Part shown: positions 30,218 to 39,045 of the stretch, one piece after another
Layout of the letters: the number at the start of each line of letters is the position of its first letter
Position numbering within the stretch: the stretch's first letter is position 1
DNA from: Sedimenticola hydrogenitrophicus
GTDB lineage: Bacteria > Pseudomonadota > Gammaproteobacteria > Chromatiales > Chromatiaceae
Assembly: GCF_025175675.1 (NCBI RefSeq)
Contig: NZ_JANIOA010000033.1
Span: forward strand, 1-48,636
DNA: 48,636 bases
Reading direction: 5' to 3'
Notes under the pieces: model-generated
What the model was told of the DNA's origin: nothing
Databases searched by the model: none
Seen by the model: only the letters and a program-made list of their open reading frames with translations
Position numbers and translations under genes: made by a program

Positions 30218-30269
30218 TGTTACCGAACCACACGGAGTTGTCACCTTTGGTAACAGCCAAGGGGTAACA
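30218..30269. promoter_or_regulatory. Three TGTTAC/GTAACA half-sites upstream of the symporter gene
   Basis: TGTTAC at 30218-30223 and GTAACA at 30250-30255 and 30264-30269. The first two are 32 bases apart, about three helical turns; the last two are 14 apart. They end 49 bases before the -24 element, a normal distance for a sigma54 activator. CbrB is the obvious candidate binder. Confidence 0.55.
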
Positions 30270-30317
30270 GACGCGCCATGAAGCTCGCCAAGCCATTGAG
30301 CCTAATAGCTTTATTAA

Positions 30318-30334
30318 ACGGCACAATTCTCGCA
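30318..30334 (+). promoter_or_regulatory. Sigma54-type promoter of the symporter gene
   Basis: acGGCACaattctcGCa has GG at 30320-30321 and GC at 30332-30333 with exactly ten bases between, the invariant sigma54 spacing. Transcription would start near 30345, leaving a leader of about 100 bases before the symporter start. The gap 30211-30443 holds no gene. Confidence 0.65.
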
Positions 30335-30443
30335 TAATAGCGGCAGCTTTCGCCTATCGGCCATAGGTCGGCGGCCAAGACAGATACAGATAACAGAACA
30401 ATTAAAACCATTTGAATTTCACTACTGAGGGGGAATACGACCA

Positions 30444-32429
30444 ATGGACGCAAAGGTTGTCTGGTTGTTTGTATTCGTTGCGCTTTACTGGTCATACTGC
30501 ATCTTCTGGGGCATCAAGGGCGCGCTGTCGGCAAAGACCGCCAGCGACTATTTCGTCGCCGGCCGGCAGATCTCGCTCTGGGTGTTCATCCTCGCCGCCA
30601 CCGCCACCTCGTTTTCCGGCTGGACCTTCATGGGACACCCCGGCCTCATCTACCGGGACGGCTTCCAGTACGCCTACGCCTCCTTCTACGCCATCACCAT
30701 CCCCTTCACCGGGGTGCTGTTTCTCAAGCGCCAGTGGATGCTCGGCAAGCGCTTCGGCTTCATCACCCCGGGCGAGATGCTGGCCTACTACTTCCGCTCC
30801 GACACGATCCGCATCCTGGTGGTGCTGGTGGCGCTGATCTTCTCGGTGCCCTACCTCGGTATCCAGCTGCGCGCCTCCGGCTTCCTGTTCAATGTCCTCA
30901 CCGATGACATGCTGAGCACCAATGTCGGCATGTGGCTACTCTCCATCGTGGTGATCATCTATGTCGCCTCCGGCGGCCTGCGCGCCGTGGCCTATGTCGA
31001 CTCGGCCCAGGCGATCCTGCTCGGCGGCGGTATTGCCGTGATCGGCATCATCGCCATGAACGAGGTCGGCGGCTTCGAACGCCTCAACCAGGGCATCGCC
31101 GCCCTGACCCAGATCGACCCGAGCACCGGCAAGGCGATGTTCGGCGACACCACGCCGGACGGCTACAGCGCCTATATCGCCATCCCCGGGGTAATCCAGT
31201 TCGGCGCCGGCCTCGGCAGCGACAGCGCGCCCATCGGCGGCGCCTGGACCGGGGTGATGATACTGACCTACATGTTCGGCCTGATGGGCATCCAGTCGGC
31301 CCCGGCCTTCTCCATGTGGGCCTTCGGCAACAAGAGCCCGGAACCCTTCGCCCCGCAGCAGGTGTGGGCCTCCTCCCTGGTGATCGGCTTCATCCTCATG
31401 TTCTTCACCGCCATCCAGGGCATCGGCGCCCACTTCCTCGGTGCCGACACCGAATTCATGGCGCGCTTCCCCGAACTGGTCAACAACGTCATGGGCACCG
31501 GCCTGGGCGGCATCGACCTGCTGCTGTCCGAGGGCAAGGGCGACATGCTGGTGCCGCAGCTGGTCTACCTGATGTCCGAGACAGCGCCCTGGCTGGTGGG
31601 GCTGTTGTCGGTCTGCGCTCTGGCCGCCATGCAGTCGACCGGCGCCGCCTACATGTCCACCGCCGGCGGCATGCTCACCCGCGACCTGCTGAAACGCTTC
31701 GTCATCCCCAACGCCAGCCATGCCCAGCAGAAGCTGTACGGCCGCCTGGGCGTGATCCTGATCGTCATCGCCGCGCTGATGGTCGCCTCCACCTCCACCG
31801 ACGCCCTGGTGCTGCTCGGCGGACTGGCGGTGGCTTACGGATTCCAGATGTGGCCGGCGCTGATCGCCGTCTGCTGGTGGCCCTACCTGACCCGACAGGG
31901 GGTCACCGTGGGGCTGATCGCCGGACTGGTCGCGGTCACCCTGACCGAGAGCATCGGCGCCGAGTACATGCCCTGGGGCCGCTGGCCCATGACCCTGCAC
32001 TCCGCGTTCTGGGGCATCCTGTTCAATCTCGGCCTCGCCATCGGCGTCTCCGCCCTGACCCAGAACGGCAGCGAGCGCGAACACCGCATGATATTCCACA
32101 ACTTTCTGCGTGATCACGCCTCCCTCTCCCCCGAGAAGCGTGGCCTGATCCCGGCGGCCTGGATTCTCACCCTGGTCTGGTTCTTCTTCGGTATCGGACC
32201 CGGCGCGGTGATCGGCAACTGGATATTCGGTGATCCCACCAATGCCGGGACCTGGACCTTCGGCATACCCTCGATCTGGGCCTGGCAGTTGCTCTGGTGG
32301 GTACTGGGCGTGGCCATGATGTGGTTTCTCGCCTACCGGATGGAACTCTCCACCGTGCCGCACAAGGAGGTGGTGGCGCTGCATGAGGATATCGGCGACA
32401 TCCAGTTGGACCTGGACAAACCGGGTTGA
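30444..32429 (+). CDS. Sodium:solute symporter (SSS family)
   Basis: 661 residues with about 13-15 membrane helices. The start WLFVFVALYWSYCIFWGI and AKTASDYFVAGRQISLWVF, plus SVPYLGIQLRASGFLF and AAMQSTGAAYMSTAGGMLTRD, are typical SSS/SLC5 sequences; Ser/Thr in the last segment are near the sodium site of the family. The extra C-terminal helices and acidic tail exceed the usual 500-550 residues. The neighbours (CbrA/CbrB-like sensors, acs) suggest a carboxylate such as acetate as substrate, but this is inference. Proline or pantothenate type transporters share the fold. Confidence 0.87.
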   Translation: MDAKVVWLFVFVALYWSYCIFWGIKGALSAKTASDYFVAGRQISLWVFILAATATSFSGWTFMGHPGLIYRDGFQYAYASFYAITIPFTGVLFLKRQWMLGKRFGFITPGEMLAYYFRSDTIRILVVLVALIFSVPYLGIQLRASGFLFNVLTDDMLSTNVGMWLLSIVVIIYVASGGLRAVAYVDSAQAILLGGGIAVIGIIAMNEVGGFERLNQGIAALTQIDPSTGKAMFGDTTPDGYSAYIAIPGVIQFGAGLGSDSAPIGGAWTGVMILTYMFGLMGIQSAPAFSMWAFGNKSPEPFAPQQVWASSLVIGFILMFFTAIQGIGAHFLGADTEFMARFPELVNNVMGTGLGGIDLLLSEGKGDMLVPQLVYLMSETAPWLVGLLSVCALAAMQSTGAAYMSTAGGMLTRDLLKRFVIPNASHAQQKLYGRLGVILIVIAALMVASTSTDALVLLGGLAVAYGFQMWPALIAVCWWPYLTRQGVTVGLIAGLVAVTLTESIGAEYMPWGRWPMTLHSAFWGILFNLGLAIGVSALTQNGSEREHRMIFHNFLRDHASLSPEKRGLIPAAWILTLVWFFFGIGPGAVIGNWIFGDPTNAGTWTFGIPSIWAWQLLWWVLGVAMMWFLAYRMELSTVPHKEVVALHEDIGDIQLDLDKPG

Positions 32430-32545
32430 GATTGCACCTTTGGACAATGGATAGCCGATACTCGTTATTGTTATTTTCGTGTATTCGGGTGCATTCGTGG
32501 CGCGGGTGACTTGCCAGGTCACGGGGTTGAATCGTCGCTACCGCT

Positions 32546-32578
32546 CCTGATCGTATAGACCGGGAACGCCCGATCAGG
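32546..32578. other. Hairpin between symporter and small membrane gene
   Basis: cctgatcg (32546-32553) and cgatcagg (32571-32578) form an eight-pair stem without a T run, ending 20 bases before the next start. It might lower read-through or hold the ribosome binding site of the next gene. Nothing else is seen in 32430-32598. Confidence 0.45.
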
Positions 32579-32598
32579 ACCAAGAGCTGAATCAGACC

Positions 32599-32832
32599 AT
32601 GAATCCGATGTTTTATCTCTGGGTCGCAGTGCTGTCAGTGATGCTGTTCTTCCCGGTCAGCAACCTCATCTGGGTAGTCAGCGTGCGTCGGTTGCGACGC
32701 AGACTGGGCCGGGAGCTGGCTGCCGAAGAGCTCAACGGACAGAAGAACCGGGCACGTTTTATCAGTCTCATTCTGGTGACCCTGTTCTCCTGGTTTTTCA
32801 ATTTGTCGGTCAGCGGGGCCGCGCATGGGTGA
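32599..32832 (+). CDS. Small membrane protein, unrecognised
   Basis: 77 residues with two hydrophobic helices (about 5-27 and 54-72), joined by a basic stretch rich in Arg (VRRLRRRLGRELAAEELNGQKNRAR). The topology should place the basic loop in the cytoplasm. The start is an ATG after a plain leader. It overlaps the TPR gene by eight bases, so the two are translated together. I do not recognise the family. Confidence 0.72.
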   Translation: MNPMFYLWVAVLSVMLFFPVSNLIWVVSVRRLRRRLGRELAAEELNGQKNRARFISLILVTLFSWFFNLSVSGAAHG

Positions 32833-33520
32833 TGCGTACTACCGGATGCTGGTGCGGGTGGCCGTCGTCCTCACCGCCGCCTGGATCGGCTGGACGTTCT
32901 ATGACAGCGGCCCCGGCGAGTCGACGGTGACCGGCCGGGAGCTGGCGGCAGCCGACCGCTACCTGGAGGATGGCGAGTTTGAACAGGCGCTGGGCATCTT
33001 CAGCCAGGTCCATGCGCGGCAACCGGACAACCTCGGGGCGTTGCGGGGCAAGGCACAGGCACTGATGCGCATCGGCATACGCCGGGCGGCCGAGGCGGAC
33101 CGGCTGGACCCGACGACGCAGCAGCCGGAGATCGCCAGACTGCGGCAGGAGTCGACACAACTGTTGCGGCAGGCCCTGGGGTATTACGACGAAGCGATCG
33201 GACGGGAACTGACGGCGGGCGTCAACGAAGGAAACCGGCGTGCCATGGCGGTGGCCCTGGCCAATCGCGGTATCCTCAAGGATCAGCTGGGGGAGTATCG
33301 CGGCGCCCTGGCCGATTACCGGGAGGGGCTGCGCCTGGAGCCCGGGCTGGCGGACGGGCCGGGATTTCTCACCCGGTTCCTGCGCAATCAGCCGCAACCG
33401 CCGCCCAGCATCGCCGACCGCGCCCGCTATCTCGCCGCGCAGCTGGCGAAACCGGAAGCGGAGCGGCTGATGCGGATACCGGAGCAGGACCACCGGCAGC
33501 GTGCCTACCGGCTGGATTAG
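32825..33520 (+). CDS. Membrane-anchored TPR-like protein
   Basis: 231 residues. One N-terminal membrane helix (about 9-26) is followed by helical repeats of TPR type: AADRYLEDGEFEQALGIFSQ (42-61) and MAVALANRGILKDQLGEYRG (about 142-161) with ALADYREGLRLEP after it. The soluble part is likely periplasmic. Such proteins usually scaffold partner proteins. Because the start overlaps the preceding small membrane gene, they may form a complex, but nothing shows with what. Confidence 0.75.
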   Translation: MGDAYYRMLVRVAVVLTAAWIGWTFYDSGPGESTVTGRELAAADRYLEDGEFEQALGIFSQVHARQPDNLGALRGKAQALMRIGIRRAAEADRLDPTTQQPEIARLRQESTQLLRQALGYYDEAIGRELTAGVNEGNRRAMAVALANRGILKDQLGEYRGALADYREGLRLEPGLADGPGFLTRFLRNQPQPPPSIADRARYLAAQLAKPEAERLMRIPEQDHRQRAYRLD

Positions 33521-33537
33521 CCGCGGCTGGGCCACTG

Positions 33538-33732
33538 CTACAGTAATTTGAGGATATCGACAAACAGAACACGCACGAAAAACAGCAGGGCGATCGCACC
33601 GAACAGCAGATGGCCGATATCGTTCTCGCCATCGTCATTGCGATGGGTGAGGGCGTGCCAGGCAATCACGGCGGTAACCAGCAGAAAGATCCAATCGATC
33701 AATTGAGCGCCTTCATCGGCAGCAGTTGGCAA
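33538..33732 (-). CDS. Possible small two-helix membrane protein
   Basis: 64 residues on the minus strand if it starts at the TTG at 33732. Two helices are predicted (about 12-26 and 41-60) with a His/Asn/Asp-rich loop (HALTHRNDDGENDIGH) between them. There is no clear ribosome binding site, and the start could be elsewhere. It is the only minus-strand gene candidate in the carboxylate cluster. The coherent hydrophobic pattern argues for a real protein, the weak start against it. Confidence 0.5.
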   Translation of the reverse strand: MPTAADEGAQLIDWIFLLVTAVIAWHALTHRNDDGENDIGHLLFGAIALLFFVRVLFVDILKLL

Positions 33733-33817
33733 GGGAAAATAGCAGTTTTTCTTCCTGAGCTACAGCACAAAACAGAACCCGGACATTTTATATCGTCAAC
33801 GACAGCAACAGCAACGA

Positions 33818-35698
33818 ATGACACAGCAGAGCGAAACCGTTACAACCGAGCAGATACTTGCCGCCACCCGCACCTTTCGGGATGTCCCGCTGGAGACCCT
33901 GCGGGAGCTGGTGGCCTGTGCCAACCGGCGCGTCCTGCCCGGTGGCGTGGCCCTGTTCCGTCCCGGCGAACCGTACCGGAAAGAGATCTATATCCTGCTC
34001 GACGGCAATATCGTGATGCACCGCCCCAGCGGCCGCCAGGACACCGTGCTGCCCGGCGATCTGATCGGACTGGCCAACTACCTGGACAAGAACGACTACA
34101 CCACCAAGACCGTCGCCACCAACCAGTCGGAGATCCTGGCGGTCCCCGAGGAGCGTTTCAAGGCCCTCGAGGAGACGCACCCGGAACTGTTCAACGTGCT
34201 CAACCGGGTGATCGCCACCAAGCTCCGGGAGCGCAGCCCGGATCGCTCCATCTCCACCGGGGTGCTGGCGCAGCCGGTCACCCGGGTGATGCGCACCCCG
34301 GTCGCCTCCTGCACCCCGGAGACCACGCTACGGGAGGCCTTCAGCATCATGAAGGCACGCAAGATCGGCAGCCTGGTGGTGACCGATGACCAGGGCCGGC
34401 TGCGCGGCGTGCTCACCTACGCCGGGCTGGCCGAGGCGGTGATGCTCAAGAGCGCGGACCCGGATGACCAGGTGCTGAAGATGACCCCGGACACCCCGCG
34501 GGTGATCGACCCCGACACCGCCCTGTGGGAAGCCGAAGAGATCATGAAACGGCATACCGCAAAGTACCTGATCGTGCTGGAGGAGCAATACCCGATCGGC
34601 ATGGTCTCCCAGACCGATATCCTGCGCATCCTCATCTCGCGGCCGAGCACCCTGACCAACCGCTTCCGTGAGGCCGACAGCATCAAGGAACTGGCGGAGC
34701 TGACGCCGCGACTGGTGGATGCGGCCATCGACATCCAGGAGACCAATCATCGCCCCAGCAGCGCGGTCCGGCTGCTCAGCGAATACCACCTGATCGCCCA
34801 GCGACGGGCGGTGGAGCTGACACTGCGCTGGATGGAGACCAAGGACCTGGGCAAGGCGCCGGTCGGCTTCAGCGTGCTGATCATGGGTTCCGGCGGTCGT
34901 CTGGAGATGCTGCTCAATCCGGACCAGGACAACGGCATCATTATCGAGGACACACCAATCAGCGAGAACAAGGAAGTGAAGGAGTGGTTCGACCATTTCT
35001 GCAACCGGCTGAATCTGAACCTGGACCGGATCGGCTATCCGCTCTGCCCCGGCGCCATCATGGCGCGCAATCCGCTCTACTGCAAAACCCTGTCGAAGTG
35101 GAAACAGCAGATCAGCCATATCGCCGACCAGCCCACTGCAAAGGCGGCGCGCTGGTCCAACGTGGTGTTCGATTTCGACACCCTGTACGGCGACGATAGC
35201 CTGACCACAGAGCTGCGCCGTCACGCCCTTGCCGAGCTGAAGGAGAAACCGCGACTGCTGAAAATGATGTCCGACGACGACGCCGAGGGAAAACCCGCTA
35301 TCGGTTTCTTCAATCGATTGGTTACCATGAAGGACGAACAGGGCGAGTATATCGATATCAAGCGCAACGGCCTGCGCATCATCGCCGACGCCGCACGCAT
35401 CTTCTCGCTGCAGAACGGCATCGCGGCACAGAACACCACCGACCGGCTGAATGCACTGATGCGGGTCGGCAAACTCTCCACCGATTTCAAGGACTCGGTA
35501 CAGGAGGCCTTCGAGGAACTGCTGGATCTGCTGCTGACCCACCAGATCCGGCAGGCCAAAACAGACAGGGAAGTGAACAAGCTGATCAATCCGGAACGCC
35601 TCTCCCCACAGTCACGCAGCACCCTGCGCATGGCCATGCGGGCGGTCAAACGGTTTCAGGAGCAACTGCAGGACGAATACGCAACGGACATATTCTGA
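33818..35698 (+). CDS. cNMP-binding / CBS / DUF294 putative nucleotidyltransferase
   Basis: 626 residues. A cyclic-nucleotide-binding-type domain comes first (about 20-125, VLPGGVALFRPGEPYRKEIYILLDGNIV). Next are two CBS domains (about 150-285, with RVMRTPVASCTPETTLREAF and EEIMKRHTAKYLIVLEE). A GlnD-like nucleotidyltransferase domain follows with GSGGRLEMLLNPDQDNGI (about 356-373), then the DUF294 C-terminal helical domain. CBS domains often bind adenine nucleotides, so the protein can link energy state to transfer of a nucleotide onto an unknown target. It is often found beside acs and symporter genes in gammaproteobacteria. The true substrate is unknown. Confidence 0.9.
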   Translation: MTQQSETVTTEQILAATRTFRDVPLETLRELVACANRRVLPGGVALFRPGEPYRKEIYILLDGNIVMHRPSGRQDTVLPGDLIGLANYLDKNDYTTKTVATNQSEILAVPEERFKALEETHPELFNVLNRVIATKLRERSPDRSISTGVLAQPVTRVMRTPVASCTPETTLREAFSIMKARKIGSLVVTDDQGRLRGVLTYAGLAEAVMLKSADPDDQVLKMTPDTPRVIDPDTALWEAEEIMKRHTAKYLIVLEEQYPIGMVSQTDILRILISRPSTLTNRFREADSIKELAELTPRLVDAAIDIQETNHRPSSAVRLLSEYHLIAQRRAVELTLRWMETKDLGKAPVGFSVLIMGSGGRLEMLLNPDQDNGIIIEDTPISENKEVKEWFDHFCNRLNLNLDRIGYPLCPGAIMARNPLYCKTLSKWKQQISHIADQPTAKAARWSNVVFDFDTLYGDDSLTTELRRHALAELKEKPRLLKMMSDDDAEGKPAIGFFNRLVTMKDEQGEYIDIKRNGLRIIADAARIFSLQNGIAAQNTTDRLNALMRVGKLSTDFKDSVQEAFEELLDLLLTHQIRQAKTDREVNKLINPERLSPQSRSTLRMAMRAVKRFQEQLQDEYATDIF

Positions 35699-35750
35699 GA
35701 GAGGAGTGGCAGAGACTTCCCGACAGCCAGATTTGGCGACATCATTCCGC

Positions 35751-35768
35751 TCCGGCCCAAGGGCCGGA
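35751..35768. other. Hairpin after the DUF294 gene
   Basis: tccggccc and gggccgga pair around aa, about 50 bases past the stop. There is no T run. It may weaken read-through into the exonuclease gene. Confidence 0.45.
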
Positions 35769-35827
35769 ATAACAACTATAAATTACGCATGGTTTGAGTC
35801 GGGTCGGGTAGCAGCTGCAAACAAAAT

Positions 35828-36556
35828 ATGGCAAGTGAACAACTCGGCGAGTTATTCGGGAGAATACATGCTGGATTCCGGCGCACCCTGAGCAAGGGGG
35901 CGCTGCTGGCCGATCCCGGGATGCTGGCGCTGCACCGGCGCCTGCTGTCGATCGATCCGAAACGGCTGGTCACCCGGCCACTGGCGGAGACCCGGTTTGT
36001 GGTGGTGGATACCGAGACCACCGGGCTGCAGGCCTACGCCGGTGACGAGATCTGTTCCATCGCCCTGATCGAGATGCAGGGCCTGGAACTGACCGGCAGG
36101 GAATTCAATACATTGATTTTTCCGGGGCGCAAGATTCCGGCCGAATCGACCCGCATCCACCGGCTGACCGACGCGGATGTGAAGGACGCTCCTCTGATCG
36201 AGGAGGTGATGCTGGAGATCGTGGATTTCATCGGCGAGAGCGTGCTGGTGGGACACCATGTGGGATTCGACATTCGCTTTCTGAACAAGATTCTGCAGCG
36301 GGAGCTGCTGTGTCATTTGAAACATCCATGGCTGGATACCATGCTACTCTATCTGGTCCATACCGGCCGGGTTGGACACTATACACTGGAAGAGGTGGCC
36401 GACTACGCCAGGGTGGAGGTACAGGGAAGACACACGGCGCGGGGTGACGCCATCACCGCCGCCGAGGTGTTCAGGCGAATCGCCGCGGTATTGACGGAAT
36501 ACAACAATCCGGTCGACCGGCTGATTCAACGGCAATACGAATTGGGACATTTTTAA
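35828..36556 (+). CDS. DnaQ-like DEDDh 3'-5' exonuclease
   Basis: 242 residues. An N-terminal extension of about 55 residues comes before the exonuclease fold. The four acidic residues and the general base are present: Asp61 and Glu63 (VVDTETTG), Asp148 (HHVGFDIRFL), and His202/Asp207 (GRHTARGDA). The family includes DNA polymerase proofreading subunits and RNases. The length and position beside the DUF294 gene point away from the replicative epsilon subunit. No strong ribosome binding site is seen before the ATG. Substrate unknown. Confidence 0.87.
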   Translation: MASEQLGELFGRIHAGFRRTLSKGALLADPGMLALHRRLLSIDPKRLVTRPLAETRFVVVDTETTGLQAYAGDEICSIALIEMQGLELTGREFNTLIFPGRKIPAESTRIHRLTDADVKDAPLIEEVMLEIVDFIGESVLVGHHVGFDIRFLNKILQRELLCHLKHPWLDTMLLYLVHTGRVGHYTLEEVADYARVEVQGRHTARGDAITAAEVFRRIAAVLTEYNNPVDRLIQRQYELGHF

Positions 36557-36676
36557 TATTTCAGATAAGCGGATGATCCGCGAATCATCACCAGCAGTTG
36601 AGCAGTGCAACTACACTAAATCAGAGAAACCGACCGAGCTTTCGGTCCATGTAATTTAAAGAGAAGGAGACACGCC

Positions 36677-38617
<1,941 letters not shown>

Positions 38618-38638
38618 CCGCGGCCTCTGTCAGCCAGC

Positions 38639-38671
38639 AAGGGCGGTCCCGGCCACGGGCCGCCCTTTTTT
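38639..38671 (+). terminator. Rho-independent terminator of acs
   Basis: aagggcgg pairs with ccgccctt with an inner ccc/ggg extension, followed by TTTTT. It lies 22 bases past the acs stop. Confidence 0.92.
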
Positions 38672-38717
38672 GTGGTTTTCTCACCACGACAGCCCCACCT
38701 GCAAACAGCCGTGAAAC

Positions 38718-38780
38718 CGTAGGGGCAACCCCCCGCGGTTGCCCTTCTGTTCACCGTGCCATCGACCCGGGCAGGCACGG
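38718..38780. repeat. Palindromic repeat plus flank (family copy)
   Basis: cgtaggggcaaccccc...ggttgccc (38718-38744) is a near-perfect palindrome, followed by ttcaccgtgcc and gacccgggcaggcac. The same composite occurs at 45526-45590. It is part of the 428-base gap 38618-39045. Confidence 0.85.
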
Positions 38781-38789
38781 GAAATCAAG

Positions 38790-38863
38790 AGGGGTCGGAG
38801 TCAAATGGGCTCAAGACTGTTCGGTCAGGCCAACCTCTCTACCCCCATTTGACTCCGACCCCT
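38790..38863. repeat. MITE-like element A with perfect 20-base arms
   Basis: aggggtcggagtcaaatggg (38790-38809) and its exact complement (38844-38863) enclose 34 bases. The terminal words (ggggtcggagtc) are those I associate with elements moved by REP-associated tyrosine transposases (RAYT); no such gene is in the window. A related, larger copy is at 41419-41601. Confidence 0.85.
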
Positions 38864-39045
38864 GTGCCGCTCGCCTGTCAACCGTCATCGCATCGACCCT
38901 GCAAACAGGACTCACCACGGCAGCAGACACGCCCCCCGCCAACGCCTATACTTTTGACTATAAATTGCAGAGAGAGCGCCTTGGACGGCCGCGGCAAATG
39001 CCTAGAGGCCCGATAGTCAGGGCATCCGTATCAGGGGGAATCGGT

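Noticed and set aside
30335-30443. A CrcZ-like small RNA downstream of cbrB
   Set aside because: The place and sigma54 promoter fit, but I found only one aacagaacaa-like word and no series of CA-rich Hfq motifs, and a gene start follows after about 100 bases.
30936-32522. 528-residue open frame antisense to the symporter gene
   Set aside because: Its His/Gln/Gly-rich composition is typical of a frame opposite a hydrophobic high-GC gene.
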